Notes: generated from the letters alone by a model not told the origin. A DNA stretch of 49,843 nucleotides from JBBRVW01 sp038246545 (GCA_038246545.1 JBBRVW010000039.1:1-49843); one strand, 5' to 3'; shown: positions 27,138-36,561, counted from the first letter of the stretch. Numbers and translations are program-made.

Positions 27138-28312
27138 CGATCACCCGCACCGGGGGCGGGGGTGCCCTTGAGGAGCAAGATCGGCGCGATCGGCGACGGG
27201 TCGATGCCCTGCAGCAGCGCCAGGTAGACCGTGGCGAAGTCGAGCGGCGCGACCAGGCTGGCCAGCCGCGAGAGCGGGTGCTCGCCCTCGGCCACCAGCT
27301 CGCTGCTGGGCACGGCGTACTCCTCGGCGACGCGGTGCGAGGCCTCCGCGCGGGCGGTCACCTGCGGCAGCTCGTCGGTGTCGCGGAGCACCAGCAGCCG
27401 CATCCGCGGCCAGCCGGGTCCGTCGTCGACCCGGTCGCGGAAGATGTCGTCCTCGGCGGCCTCGCCGCCGAGCGAGCCGAACACCCCCGCCATCACGACC
27501 ACCTGGTTGTGGTGGACCTCGGTGAGGGGCCCGTGCACCCCGGGGTACTTCGCGTTCTCCGCCAGCTGCGCGACCGTCCGCGCCGCCGCGACGTTCGCGA
27601 CCTCGCTGGCACCCCAGACGTACGGCAGCGACCCGGCGAGGGCCAGCGCGAGGGTCTTCGCCGGGTTGTCGACGGAGTCGACGCCGGGCGCGCAGCGCTC
27701 GGCGACCCGGTCCAGCTCGTCGGCGGTGCGGGACAGCAGCTCGTGCGGCACGTCGGCCAGCCCGACGGCGTCCAGGACGAGCAGCACCGGGACGGCGAGA
27801 CCCCAGAGGTTCGCCCGCGGCATCCGTCCGTGGGCGTCGACCACGAGGTGCAGGGTGCGGCCGCCCTCGGCACGCTGGGCGAGGGGCGACCCGGCTGCGC
27901 CGACGGTCACGACCCGCGAGCCGCGGCGCAGCGCCTCGTCGGTGGCCGACAGCGTCTCCTCGGTGGAGCCCGAGCAGGACACCGCGATCACGAGATCCAT
28001 CGGCCCCACCCACCCCGGTAGCCGGTGTCCGCGGAACGCCAGGACCGGGACCGGGCAGGTGCGCCCGGCGACCGCGCCCGCGACGTCGGCCGCGATGCCG
28101 GACCCGCCCATGCCGGTGACCACCACCGCCCGTGGCCGGTCGTCCTCGCGCAGGGGGTCGAGCAGCTCGGGCGGCACCCTCACCATCGCCTCGCGCACCT
28201 GCGCCCCCGCGGTGGCCACCGCCCGCAGCATGTCGTCGCGGTCCAGCGCGGCGAGGGCCGCCGGGTCGTCCAGGTCGGAGTCGTCGGGCGAGCCGGACCA
28301 GGACGCCGTCAC
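27134..28312 (-). CDS. SIS-domain phosphoglucose/phosphomannose isomerase-like protein
   Basis: A 392-residue protein of the bifunctional PGI/PMI family, which interconvert fructose-6-P with glucose-6-P or mannose-6-P. SIS-domain motifs VVVTGMGGSGIAADVAG and AVSCSGSTEETLS bind the sugar phosphate; a C-terminal HNQVVVM holds the conserved His. It corresponds by position to Rv3256c. GTG 28312 overlaps the Trm112 stop (GTGA). With ManB upstream it supplies mannose phosphates for glycan synthesis; catalytic activity is not shown. Confidence 0.88.
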   Translation of the reverse strand: MTASWSGSPDDSDLDDPAALAALDRDDMLRAVATAGAQVREAMVRVPPELLDPLREDDRPRAVVVTGMGGSGIAADVAGAVAGRTCPVPVLAFRGHRLPGWVGPMDLVIAVSCSGSTEETLSATDEALRRGSRVVTVGAAGSPLAQRAEGGRTLHLVVDAHGRMPRANLWGLAVPVLLVLDAVGLADVPHELLSRTADELDRVAERCAPGVDSVDNPAKTLALALAGSLPYVWGASEVANVAAARTVAQLAENAKYPGVHGPLTEVHHNQVVVMAGVFGSLGGEAAEDDIFRDRVDDGPGWPRMRLLVLRDTDELPQVTARAEASHRVAEEYAVPSSELVAEGEHPLSRLASLVAPLDFATVYLALLQGIDPSPIAPILLLKGTPAPGAGDR

Positions 28313-28482
28313 GGGCGCCGGGCCTCGTCGACCAGCAGCACCGGGATGTCGTCGCGGACCGGGTAGGCAAGACCGCAGGTGTCCGACGTGCAGACCAGCT
28401 CCTCGGCCTCGTCGTCGGCCCGCAACGGCGCGTGGCACTGCGGGCAGGCCAGGATCTCCATCAGGCGGGGGTCGAGCTGCAC
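28309..28482 (-). CDS. Trm112/UPF0434-like zinc protein
   Basis: A 57-residue protein beginning at GTG 28482 (VQLDPRLMEILACPQCHAPL) and ending in DDIPVLLVDEARRP. The CPQC pair and the CTSDTC pair make the zinc site; YPVRDDIPVLL is the family signature. Such proteins are small partners or activators of other enzymes. It sits five bases after manB and overlaps the isomerase start (GTGA). Confidence 0.88.
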   Translation of the reverse strand: MQLDPRLMEILACPQCHAPLRADDEAEELVCTSDTCGLAYPVRDDIPVLLVDEARRP

Positions 28483-28487
28483 GATAC

Positions 28488-29882
28488 TCAGGTTCCCTTC
28501 GGGTCGGTCGCAGCGGCGTCGCCGCGGATCATGGCCAGCACCTCGTCGCGCAGCGCCGTCATGGTGGGTCGGTCACCGGCCTCGACGTTGAGCCGGAGCA
28601 GGGGCTCGGTGTTGGAGGGCCGCAGGTTGAACCACCAGCCTGCCGCGCCCACGGTCATGCCGTCGAGGTCGTCCACGGTCACACCGTCGCGGTCGGCGAA
28701 CGCGGCCCGGACCTTCGCGGTCGCGGCCGCCTGGTCGGCCACCTCGCTGTTGATCTCGCCCGAGGCCACGTACCGCTCGTACACCGACGCCAGCTCCGAC
28801 AGGGGCCGGTCCTGGCCGCCGAGGGCAGCCAGGACGTGCAGCGCCGCGAGCATGCCGGTGTCGGCCCGCCAGAAGTCGCGGAAGTAGTAGTGCGCCGAGT
28901 GCTCGCCGCCGAACACCGCGTCGGTGCTCGCCATCTCGGTCTTGATGTACGAATGCCCGACCCGCGTCCGTACCGGGCGGCCACCGTGCTCGGTCACGAT
29001 CTCGGCCACGGCGCGCGAGGTGATGAGGTTGTGGATGACGGCCGACCCCGGCACCCGCGACAGCTCGCGCACCGCGACCAGGGCGGTCACCGCGGACGGC
29101 GACACCGGTTCGCCGCGCTCGTCGACGACGAAGCAGCGGTCGGCGTCGCCGTCGAACGCCAGCCCGATGTCGGCCCGCTCCTCGCGGACCCGGGCCTGCA
29201 GGTCGACGAGGTTCTTCGGGTCCAGCGGGTTGGCCTCGTGGTTCGGGAAGGTCCCGTCGAGCTCGAAGTAGAGCGGGACGACCTCGAGCGGCAGCCCGCC
29301 GAGCACAGTCGGCACCGTGTGCCCCGCCATGCCGTTCGCGGCGTCGACCACGACCTTGAGCCGGCGGATGTCGGTCAGGTCGACGAGGCCCAGCAGGTGG
29401 GCGGCGTAGCCGGGCAGGACGTCGAGCCCGGTCGTGGTGCCTGGCTCCCCGTCGTACGCCGGCACGCCCGCCGACGCGAGGTCGCGCACCTCGGTGAGGC
29501 CGGTGTCCTGCCCGACGGGGCGGGCACCGGAGCGGCAGAGCTTGATGCCGTTGTAGCGGGCCGGGTTGTGGCTGGCGGTGAACATCGCGCCGGGCCGGTC
29601 CAGGCTGCCGCTGGCGTAGTAGAGCTCGTCGGTCGAGGCGAGCCCGATCGTGAGGACGTCGACGCCCTGCTCGTTGGCGCCGGCGGCGAAGGCGGCCACG
29701 AGCTCGGGGGACGACGGGCGCATGTCGTGGCCGACCACGATGCCCTCGGGAGCATCGACGACCCGGACGAAGGCGGCACCGATGGCGTGGGCGACGCCGG
29801 CGTCGAGCTGCTCCGGGACCAGTCCGCGGACGTCGTACGCCTTGACGATGTCGGTGAGGTCACGACGCTGGGCGGCAGGCAC
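28488..29882 (-). CDS. manB: Phosphomannomutase/phosphoglucomutase
   Basis: It converts mannose-6-P to mannose-1-P, and often the glucose equivalents, on the way to GDP-mannose. The 464-residue alpha-D-phosphohexomutase has the phospho-Ser loop TASHNP with Ser104, the metal loop DGDADR (244-249), the sugar loop FGGEHSAHYYF and the phosphate-binding RPSNTEP. The start is GTG 29882. It heads the manB-Trm112-SIS-CDF operon (gap 5, then GTGA and GTGA overlaps). Confidence 0.96.
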   Translation of the reverse strand: MPAAQRRDLTDIVKAYDVRGLVPEQLDAGVAHAIGAAFVRVVDAPEGIVVGHDMRPSSPELVAAFAAGANEQGVDVLTIGLASTDELYYASGSLDRPGAMFTASHNPARYNGIKLCRSGARPVGQDTGLTEVRDLASAGVPAYDGEPGTTTGLDVLPGYAAHLLGLVDLTDIRRLKVVVDAANGMAGHTVPTVLGGLPLEVVPLYFELDGTFPNHEANPLDPKNLVDLQARVREERADIGLAFDGDADRCFVVDERGEPVSPSAVTALVAVRELSRVPGSAVIHNLITSRAVAEIVTEHGGRPVRTRVGHSYIKTEMASTDAVFGGEHSAHYYFRDFWRADTGMLAALHVLAALGGQDRPLSELASVYERYVASGEINSEVADQAAATAKVRAAFADRDGVTVDDLDGMTVGAAGWWFNLRPSNTEPLLRLNVEAGDRPTMTALRDEVLAMIRGDAAATDPKGT

Positions 29883-29969
29883 GCCGGCAGAGCCTACCGG
29901 CGGGACCGGGCCGGCCGAGCGGCCCGCCCGTGGGGGTGGCGGGCCGGCCGGACGTCGCTGCGGGGCGGG

Positions 29970-30224
29970 TCAGACCTTGCGGGTCCGGTCCAGGACCCGG
30001 CCCACCGGCAAGGCCCGGGCGGTGTCCTGCTCGGCCCAGGTGCGGTGCTCGCACCGGTGGCAGGAGGTGAACTCCACGGGCGAGCCGTCGGTGAGGTTCA
30101 TGGCGATGCGGGTGACCCGCTCGCTGCCGCAGGCGCGGCAGGAGGCGCCGGCGCGGGCGCCGGGCTGGGTGAGGGAGCCGAGGGGGACGTGCTGGGTGCG
30201 GACTGCCGTGCTGGAACGCGCCAT
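29970..30224 (-). CDS. Small zinc-ribbon-like protein
   Basis: An 84-residue protein with two C-x2-C pairs (CRACGS and CHRCEHRTW), spaced about 24 residues apart as in zinc ribbons. I do not know its function. ATG 30224 begins MARSSTAVRTQHVPLGSL; no good ribosome site precedes it. Small Cys-rich proteins at this place are common in related actinobacteria. Confidence 0.65.
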   Translation of the reverse strand: MARSSTAVRTQHVPLGSLTQPGARAGASCRACGSERVTRIAMNLTDGSPVEFTSCHRCEHRTWAEQDTARALPVGRVLDRTRKV

Positions 30225-30437
30225 GAGGAAGCTGCTTTCGACGAGACCGATGAGGGATGCTGCGGGGAGCCGGCCGGCGGATGACGGTGGCCGGTTCCTG
30301 TGATGACTGGGGTTGCATCGGCGGGTCACGCGATTTCCTTGACTTTCCGGCGCGTCTGGTACATCACGGACAAACAACCACAGCACCGTCCCCGAGCGGA
30401 CCCGGACCTGCTGCCCGGACCTGCTGCTCGGGGGCTG
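30225..30437. other. Intergenic region between the zinc-ribbon gene and DUF3499
   Basis: A 213-bp gap of lower G+C than its flanks around 30330-30390, fitting a promoter region for the downstream zinc-ribbon gene. A TTGACT hexamer on the plus strand (30339-30344) faces no start codon, so I do not call it a promoter. No gene is seen. Confidence 0.35.
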
Positions 30438-30785
30438 CTACTCGGGGCTGCGCAGCATCCGCAGGTGGCCGCGGCGGCCGACCTCGACCGGCTCAGGGGC
30501 CGGCACCGGGACGGGCCGGGCGGCCTCACGCACCGCGTCGGCCAGCGCCTCGAGGTCGTCGCTGGTCGGGCCGGTGTCCGCCGGGTCCGGAGCGAGCCGG
30601 AGGACCTCCCACCCGCGCGGCGCGGTGAGCCGCTCGCTGTGGGCGACGCACAGGTCGTAGCAGTGCGGCTCGGCGTAGGTCGCCAGCGGGCCCAGCACGG
30701 CGGTGGAGTCGGCGTAGACATAGGTGAGCGTCGCGACAGCGGGCTTCCCGCAGGCGGTGCGGGAGCAGCGACGGACAGGGCTCAC
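30438..30785 (-). CDS. DUF3499 protein
   Basis: A 115-residue protein of the actinobacterial DUF3499 family (Rv3258c position). Cys pairs at RRCSRTACGK and HCYDLC suggest a bound metal. GTG 30785 opens MSPVRRCSRTACGKPA; the C-terminal 50 residues are acidic and Pro-rich. It stands alone on the minus strand, divergent from the metallopeptidase-like gene. Function unknown. Confidence 0.88.
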   Translation of the reverse strand: MSPVRRCSRTACGKPAVATLTYVYADSTAVLGPLATYAEPHCYDLCVAHSERLTAPRGWEVLRLAPDPADTGPTSDDLEALADAVREAARPVPVPAPEPVEVGRRGHLRMLRSPE

Positions 30786-30876
30786 GTCGCGAACCGTACC
30801 GAGCGCGGGTCCTGCGGCGGTGGAGCGACGCGCACAGGTGGGCCGACTCCTCCGGCGCCCGGCGGGGGCCGCTCCC

Positions 30877-30888
30877 TACGCTGGCGCC
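30877..30888 (+). promoter_or_regulatory. Possible -10 box for a leaderless start
   Basis: TACGCT (30877-30882) fits TANNNT and lies six bases (GGCGCC) before the GTG at 30889. There is no ribosome site, so a leaderless transcript is plausible. Confidence 0.4.
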
Positions 30889-31323
30889 GTGCCCGACCTG
30901 CCGGACCTCCCGTCCCCGCCCCGGCGCCGCCGCGACCGGCGCGGCCGCGGGCTGCGCGGGCCGCTGCTGCCCGACGGGCTGCCGGCCGCGCGCAGCCGGG
31001 GCGAGCAGTTCGACGAGCTGGTCGTCGCCGAGCTGACCCGGGTGGCCCGCCGGTTCCGCGCCGAGCTGGTCGACCTGGACCTGCTCGTCGACGACGTGCC
31101 GGCCACCGACGATGCCGACGAGGTGCGGCTGTTCCGCACCAGCCCCGCCACCGACGGCCGGCGGGCCCGGCTGGTCGTGCACCGGCGCCCGGTCGAGTCG
31201 CGGTCCCAGGGCGTCCGCGCCCGCGAGGACCTGGTGCACCACGTCGTGGTGGAGGCGGTAGCCGAGCTGCTCGGCCTCGCCCCCGAGGACGTCGACCCCG
31301 ACCACGACGACGACCTGCCGTAG
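30889..31323 (+). CDS. Zincin-like metallopeptidase family protein, catalytic motif lost
   Basis: A 144-residue protein of the small zincin-like family (PF06262-type), found beside DUF3499 and whiB as in M. tuberculosis (Rv3259). The N-terminal 35 residues are Arg-rich. The segment that carries HExxH in active members reads VVVEAVAELLGL here, so zinc-dependent cleavage is unlikely. Other features (EQFDELVVAEL, VHRRPVESR) fit the family. GTG 30889 follows a possible -10 box at leaderless distance. Confidence 0.7.
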   Translation: MPDLPDLPSPPRRRRDRRGRGLRGPLLPDGLPAARSRGEQFDELVVAELTRVARRFRAELVDLDLLVDDVPATDDADEVRLFRTSPATDGRRARLVVHRRPVESRSQGVRAREDLVHHVVVEAVAELLGLAPEDVDPDHDDDLP

Positions 31324-31351
31324 GCAGCCCGCAGGTCGTGGCGCGGCGCGC

Positions 31352-32854
31352 TCAGCGGACGCGCAGGCCGGTGGAGAGGTCGGCGAGCACCCGTGGCACC
31401 CGGACCGCCCAGCGGCCGGGGGGCACCGGCTCGGTGGTGAGCAGCGGCCCCTTCGCCTCGGCCTCGTTCACCGAGCGGACGGCGTAGACAGGGCCCGAGC
31501 CGCGCAGCGGCACGACCGACACCGAGAAGCCGGACGCGGTGCTCACGGTGGCAAGGTCGAGGACCACCTGGCTGCGCGCCGGCACGGTCACCTCCTGCGG
31601 CGTCCCGGTCGCGGGCGGCAGCGGGGCCACCCGCACCGTCGCGGCCGCCCCGGAGGTCGCCAGCAGCAGCGTGCTCGCGATGCCGCTGCCGGTGCGCACC
31701 TCCGGCACGGCGCCGGGCGTCGACGGTGTGAGCGGCCGACCGGCGGCGGTGTAGGCGATGTCGGTCAGGGCGCCGGTGCCGGTCGCCCGCGCCAGCACGC
31801 CGGCGGTGACCGGCACGTCGGAGTCGAGCCAGACGGCGACCGGGTCGGTGCCGGCGTACGGCGCGAGGTCGACGGTCGCGACCGAGCCGGCCTTGACCTC
31901 GAGGACGTCCAGGCCGCTGGGGGTGAACGCGCCGGTCTCCGTCACGAGCTGCAGCTTCACGATCGCGTCGGACTCCCCCGGGGCCACGACCTGCAGCACC
32001 CGCTCACCGGTGCCGCTCACGACGCCGGCCACCAGCTGGCGCCGGGCGGGCGGTGCGGCTTCGGGCAGCCAGTCCGCACCCCGCGGGGTGAGGCCGTCGA
32101 TCTGCTGGTCGCGAACAGCCGCGGCGATCCGGCCGGTGCGCGCGTGCACGTGGACCGCGAACACCCGCGTGCCGGGAGCCAGCGCGTCGAGCAGCGTGAC
32201 CTTCTGCGTCCCGGCGGCGACGGCGATGCCGCGACCGGCGGGCGCGGGGATCGCGCCGTCGGGGCCATAGAGGGTGACGTCGACGACGGCGGGCGCCGCT
32301 TCGGGGTTGCTCAGGTAGACCCGGCCGCGCTGTCCCACCACCGAGCCGCTGCCAACGAACCACATGTCGCCGCCTGCGGTGCTGCACCGGGTGCCGAGTA
32401 GGCCCCGGACGGCGTCGACGGTGCTGCGGGTGAGCTGGCCGACCGCGAGGCCGGGCGCGGCGGCACCGTCGGCCCGCGCCACCAGCGGTCCCTGGTCGGC
32501 GGTGAGGAGCACGGACCCGGCGGCGGCGGCACCCACGTCGAGGGGCAGCCGGCGGCCGTCGAGCCGGGCCAGCCGGGCCGACCCGGGGCCGCTCGCACCG
32601 GCAGCTCCCCCGCCGGTGACCCCGGGAGCCCCGATCGACACCCGGGTCTCGGTGCTCGCGTCGACAGCCGGGTCCGGGCAGGTGCCGTCGGACTCGGCGA
32701 CCGGCACCGCAGGCCCGATCCGGGGCGTGCGCGCTGACGTCGCCGCCGGCTCCGGCGCCGTGAGGTCGGCCGTGACCCCGAGGCCGGCGAGCACGGCGAC
32801 CGCGACCAGCAGCGCCGTCCCCGGCCGGCGCAGGACCGGCGGCAGCCGCCTCAT
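31352..32854 (-). CDS. DUF5719 membrane-anchored exported protein
   Basis: A 500-residue protein with an N-terminal membrane anchor or signal helix (about 13-32) and a long Ala/Gly/Thr/Val-rich exported beta domain of the DUF5719 type. Two Cys (DGTCPDPA and GTRCSTAGG) may form a disulfide. ATG 32854 overlaps the stop of the giant glycosyltransferase (ATGA), a pairing conserved in actinobacteria. It probably works with that enzyme in surface glycan assembly. Function unproved. Confidence 0.78.
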   Translation of the reverse strand: MRRLPPVLRRPGTALLVAVAVLAGLGVTADLTAPEPAATSARTPRIGPAVPVAESDGTCPDPAVDASTETRVSIGAPGVTGGGAAGASGPGSARLARLDGRRLPLDVGAAAAGSVLLTADQGPLVARADGAAAPGLAVGQLTRSTVDAVRGLLGTRCSTAGGDMWFVGSGSVVGQRGRVYLSNPEAAPAVVDVTLYGPDGAIPAPAGRGIAVAAGTQKVTLLDALAPGTRVFAVHVHARTGRIAAAVRDQQIDGLTPRGADWLPEAAPPARRQLVAGVVSGTGERVLQVVAPGESDAIVKLQLVTETGAFTPSGLDVLEVKAGSVATVDLAPYAGTDPVAVWLDSDVPVTAGVLARATGTGALTDIAYTAAGRPLTPSTPGAVPEVRTGSGIASTLLLATSGAAATVRVAPLPPATGTPQEVTVPARSQVVLDLATVSTASGFSVSVVPLRGSGPVYAVRSVNEAEAKGPLLTTEPVPPGRWAVRVPRVLADLSTGLRVR

Positions 32855-35800
32855 GCCCGCACCTGCTCGGAGGTGTCCGCGGCGGGCGCACTGTCCCCGG
32901 GGGGAACGACCTCGGGCGGGCCGCTCTCCGGGGGACCGCCCCCGGTCTGGTCCGGCAGGTCGGCGTCGGCACCGGTCACGTCGTCGAAGATGGAGCGCGC
33001 GGCCGGCAGCGCGAGCACCACCACGACGACCAGCAGGCCCAGCTGCAGCCACAGCAGCACCGGCCGCAGCCCGGCGTCGTGCTCCAGCCGGAGCCGGCCG
33101 CCGCCGGCCGGGAGCTCGAAGGCCTGTGCCCAGCCGTCGTAGCGCCGGGGCGCGAGCGCGGCGCCGTCGAGGCTCGCCCGCCAGCCGGGGTCGGCCCGGT
33201 CCGCGAGGACGAGCAGGCGCCCCGCGGCGCCGTCGGGCACCTCGGCGCGCGACGTGACCTGCCCGGCGGGGAGGCCGGTCGCCGGGGGCGGCGCGCCGTC
33301 GTCCTCGACCACCGGCGCCCCGGGGGGCAGGACCCGGACCCGGGCCACCCGGTAGTCGATGCGCCACAGCCGCGCGTCGGCCTGGCCGCTGACCTGGACG
33401 ACGCCCGGCACCGACTCGATCGACCGCACCAGCCGGCCGTCGGACGGTGTCGTGAGCAGGACGAACCGGATGCCGTAGGGCACCAGCCGGCCGGCCGAGT
33501 CCCCGCCGCGCCCGGACGCGAGGTCGGCCACCGCCGCGTCCAGGCCGACACCGCGCGCCAGCACCGGTGCGAGCTCGGCGTCACCGGTGTGCGGCCCGGC
33601 GGAGCGCAGCACGGCGTAGGACAACCGGCCGTCGTCGCGCACCCGGAGGACGAGGGTGCGGGGCCGGGCGGGCTGGTCGCCCTCGGCGGCCACGAACGCG
33701 GGCAGCAGCACCGGGTCGCGCCGCTCGAGCGGGCCGTCGGCCGCGGCGAGCGCCCACCAACCGGCGGTCAGGACCGGGGCCACCGCCGCGAGCACCAGGA
33801 CCAGCAGGGCGCCGGGCTGCTTCCAGCCGAAGCTCGACCCGGCGACCCGGGCCCGCGCCCCGGCGGCGCCGGCGACGGCGGCGGCCACCATCGCCGCCCC
33901 TGCGATCAGCATCAGCGCGCCCGGCCAGGCGGCGACCGGAGCCTCCAGCGTGGGCGCTGTGACCGTCACCCGGGCCAGGGCGAGCGCACCGCCGAGGCAG
34001 ACCAGCGCCACGACCCAGCCGAGCAGCACGACCTGCCGGCGCTCGCGCCGCAGCAGCCCGGCGAGGGCTGCGAGCAGCAGGCCCGCCCCGAGCGCGAGCG
34101 GCGGCAGACCGGGCCCACCGGCGTGCAGCAGGAGCAGGTCGAGCCCGCCGAGGTCACCGTCCGAGAGCCCCGGCCCCGGCAGCCCCGGCTCGACCAGCAG
34201 CAGCTGCGGCCGGGCGACGAGTCCCGGCAGCCAGGGCAGCAGCAGCGCCACGGGGACGAGCGCGACGACGGCGACGCGGGGCAGCACCTGCCGCCGTACG
34301 ACGCCGAAGGCCACCGCCGCGACGGCGACCGGCGCCCACGCCAACGGCACGAATGCGGTCATCACGGCGAGCAGCAGGCCGCCGGTCCACGCCGCCCGCC
34401 ACGCCTTCGGGCCGCCCGCGGGCGGCCCGAAGGCGCGCATCAGGACCAGCACGAGCAGCGGCAGGAGCAGGGCGACGACGACAGTGCCGAGGCGGCCGGT
34501 GGCCACCGCGGCGACCAGCGGCGGCAGCAGTGCGTAGGTCACCGACCCCCACAGGCGCAGCGGCACCGAGGTCGCGAGCCGCCGCAGCGCCGTGTACGCC
34601 GACAGGCCGGCCAGCGGCACGGCACCGAGCAGCAGGAGGTCGACGGCCCGCTCGGCGTCACCGAGGAGCACGCTCGACAGCAGCGCGAGCACCGCGAGGT
34701 ACGGCGGCGCGCTGGTGTCGCCGCCGAGCCCGACCGGGTGCCAGGTCGCCAGATAGGTGTGCCACAGGGAGCCGGCGCCGTCCGGTGCCGGCAGCAGGGC
34801 GCCACCCATCAGCCGGCCCGCGCCGACCAGGGCCCGGGTGGCGACGACCGTGACGAGCAGCAGCCCCGCGGTGAGCAGCACCGAGGGCTGCTGGAGGACC
34901 CGGCGGACCAGGCCGGCGCCGCTCGACGGGAGGTCGTCGGCCTCCTCGGAGGTGGGTCCGCTCTCACCCGTGCCGGGACCGACCCGGTGCCGGCCGCCGA
35001 GGGCGTCGCCGGCCCGGGTGCCGAGGAAGACGCTGACGTTCTCCATGCCGTGCCGCAGCCCGCTTCCGCGCGGAGCGAGCAGCGCAGCGACACTGCGCGC
35101 CGGTCGGGTCCGGGTGCGCCGCCGGGACAACCGGGCGGCCAGGAACCGGTCCGGCCGGGCCGCGACTGCGAGCAGGGCGACCAGCTCGTCGGCGGCGTGT
35201 GCCGGCCGCTTGCCGGCGAGCAGCCCCAGCGAGCGCACCAGCGTGCTCAGGACGAGGCGAACGAACGCGACCGGCAGCCGCAGCAACGGGAGGTTCGCGA
35301 GCAGCACGAACAGCGCGTGCTGCCGGTCCAGCCGGTGGATCCGGCCACCTGCGGCATGCACGGCGCGGCGGCGGTGGCTGCTCGCCTCGGCGTGGTGCAC
35401 GACAGCGTCGGTGACGACCACGACCCGGTGCCCGGCAAGGTTGGCCCGCCAGCCGAGGTCGACGTCGTCGCGCAGCAGCGGCAGCCGGGGGTCGAAGCCG
35501 CCCAGCTCCACCCACACGTCGCGACGGACGAGCATCCCCGCGGTGCCGACGGCCAGGACTGCTCGCGTGCCGTCGTGCTGGCCCTGGTCCTGCTCGCGCC
35601 GCTCGAGGCCGGTCTCGCGGCGGCCGCTGCGCGCGATGGTCACGCCCGCCTCCAGCAGCAGCCGCCGGTCACCGAGCCCGAGCACCTTGGGGCCGGCGAT
35701 CGCGACCTGCGGATCGCGGTCGGCCTCGGCGAGCAGCTGCGCCAGGGCGTCCGGCGCTGGTGCGCAGTCGTCGTGCAGCAGCCACAGGAAGGTGTGCTGG

Positions 35801-36084
35801 CCGCCGGACCGGTCGAGGGCCGCGTGCACCGCGGCGCCGAAGCCGGTGCGCGCGGGCAGGTCGGTGACCCTTGCTGCGCCCAGCCAGTCGACGAGCGCGG
35901 CCAGGGTGCGCGCGGCGTCGTCCGGCGCGCTGGTGTCGGCGGCGACGACGACGTCGGGGGCACGGGACTGGGCTGCCAGCGCCGCCTGCAGACCGGGGAG
36001 CCAGCGGGTGCCGTGGTGGGCGACCACCACCGCCACGACCGTCGGGCGGCCTGCCGCGGAGCTCGGGGTGGGTGGCGTCGTCAT
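32851..36084 (-). CDS. Large membrane glycosyltransferase, family 2 domain
   Basis: A 1077-residue protein. A GT-A family 2 catalytic domain (about 14-270) carries LLHDDCAPAPDAL (Asp105-Asp106) and the GGFDPRLPLLRDDVDLGWR acceptor-side motif. About twelve hydrophobic helices follow (roughly 400-830). An outer domain and a final transmembrane helix (about 1010-1030) end with an acidic Pro-rich tail. It likely transfers sugars from a nucleotide or lipid-linked donor to the cell surface. It is coupled to the DUF5719 gene by ATGA and lies next to whiB, as in related genomes. Confidence 0.88.
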   Translation of the reverse strand: MTTPPTPSSAAGRPTVVAVVVAHHGTRWLPGLQAALAAQSRAPDVVVAADTSAPDDAARTLAALVDWLGAARVTDLPARTGFGAAVHAALDRSGGQHTFLWLLHDDCAPAPDALAQLLAEADRDPQVAIAGPKVLGLGDRRLLLEAGVTIARSGRRETGLERREQDQGQHDGTRAVLAVGTAGMLVRRDVWVELGGFDPRLPLLRDDVDLGWRANLAGHRVVVVTDAVVHHAEASSHRRRAVHAAGGRIHRLDRQHALFVLLANLPLLRLPVAFVRLVLSTLVRSLGLLAGKRPAHAADELVALLAVAARPDRFLAARLSRRRTRTRPARSVAALLAPRGSGLRHGMENVSVFLGTRAGDALGGRHRVGPGTGESGPTSEEADDLPSSGAGLVRRVLQQPSVLLTAGLLLVTVVATRALVGAGRLMGGALLPAPDGAGSLWHTYLATWHPVGLGGDTSAPPYLAVLALLSSVLLGDAERAVDLLLLGAVPLAGLSAYTALRRLATSVPLRLWGSVTYALLPPLVAAVATGRLGTVVVALLLPLLVLVLMRAFGPPAGGPKAWRAAWTGGLLLAVMTAFVPLAWAPVAVAAVAFGVVRRQVLPRVAVVALVPVALLLPWLPGLVARPQLLLVEPGLPGPGLSDGDLGGLDLLLLHAGGPGLPPLALGAGLLLAALAGLLRRERRQVVLLGWVVALVCLGGALALARVTVTAPTLEAPVAAWPGALMLIAGAAMVAAAVAGAAGARARVAGSSFGWKQPGALLVLVLAAVAPVLTAGWWALAAADGPLERRDPVLLPAFVAAEGDQPARPRTLVLRVRDDGRLSYAVLRSAGPHTGDAELAPVLARGVGLDAAVADLASGRGGDSAGRLVPYGIRFVLLTTPSDGRLVRSIESVPGVVQVSGQADARLWRIDYRVARVRVLPPGAPVVEDDGAPPPATGLPAGQVTSRAEVPDGAAGRLLVLADRADPGWRASLDGAALAPRRYDGWAQAFELPAGGGRLRLEHDAGLRPVLLWLQLGLLVVVVVLALPAARSIFDDVTGADADLPDQTGGGPPESGPPEVVPPGDSAPAADTSEQVRA

Positions 36085-36125
36085 GCGACGACCACCCTAA
36101 GCGGTCGAGCTGCGGCGACCGCGGC

Positions 36126-36386
36126 TCAGACCGCGGACTTCTTCAGGCGGCGCCGCTCGCGCTCCGACAGGCCGCCCCAGATTCCGAACCGCTCGTCGTT
36201 CATGAGTGCGTACTCGAGACACTCCGAGCGGACGTCGCAGCCCAGGCAGACCTTCTTCGCCTCCCGGGTGGACCCGCCCTTCTCCGGGAAGAAGGCCTCC
36301 GGGTCCGTCTGGGCGCACAGGGCGCGCTCAGTCCAGTCGTTCTCACCCAGCTCGGGCTCGTCGATGAGCGGGAACACCTCGCCCAT
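36126..36386 (-). CDS. WhiB-family iron-sulfur transcription factor
   Basis: An 86-residue Wbl protein. The [4Fe-4S] ligands are Cys24, Cys47, Cys50 and Cys56 (C-x22-C-x2-C-x5-C), followed by the GIWGGL turn and the basic SERERRRLKK tail that contacts DNA or sigma. The position beside fbiA matches WhiB2/WhmD (Rv3260c) and Streptomyces WhiB, which control septation. ATG 36386 has a strong GAGGAGG. A perfect palindrome ACACGCGTGT lies upstream at 36463-36472. Confidence 0.95.
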   Translation of the reverse strand: MGEVFPLIDEPELGENDWTERALCAQTDPEAFFPEKGGSTREAKKVCLGCDVRSECLEYALMNDERFGIWGGLSERERRRLKKSAV

Positions 36387-36462
36387 GGCTGTGCCTCCTC
36401 GACCCTGGCCGGCGCCGAACCGCCCTACCTGCGGCCGGCCACCGAATGACACTGGTGGAATT

Positions 36463-36472
36463 ACACGCGTGT
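36463..36472. promoter_or_regulatory. 10-bp palindrome between whiB and fbiA
   Basis: ACACGCGTGT is a perfect palindrome in the 175-bp divergent region. It may be an operator for whiB, fbiA or both; it does not fit the BldD box closely. Confidence 0.25.
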
Positions 36473-36561
36473 CCCTACCGCCCCGTCAAGCCGGACGGTG
36501 ATATCTGTCCGAAAGGACCACCGGTTGCCGGCGTGTCGCGGGCATCGACGACACTGGGCGC

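Noticed and set aside
27231..30284. Plus-strand open frame of about 1000 codons
   Set aside because: Mirror of the SIS isomerase, Trm112 and manB genes, with low-complexity Arg/Ala/Ser content and no domain.
33079..36501. Plus-strand open frame of over 1100 codons
   Set aside because: Mirror of the giant glycosyltransferase gene; composition is Gln/Arg/Gly-rich noise.
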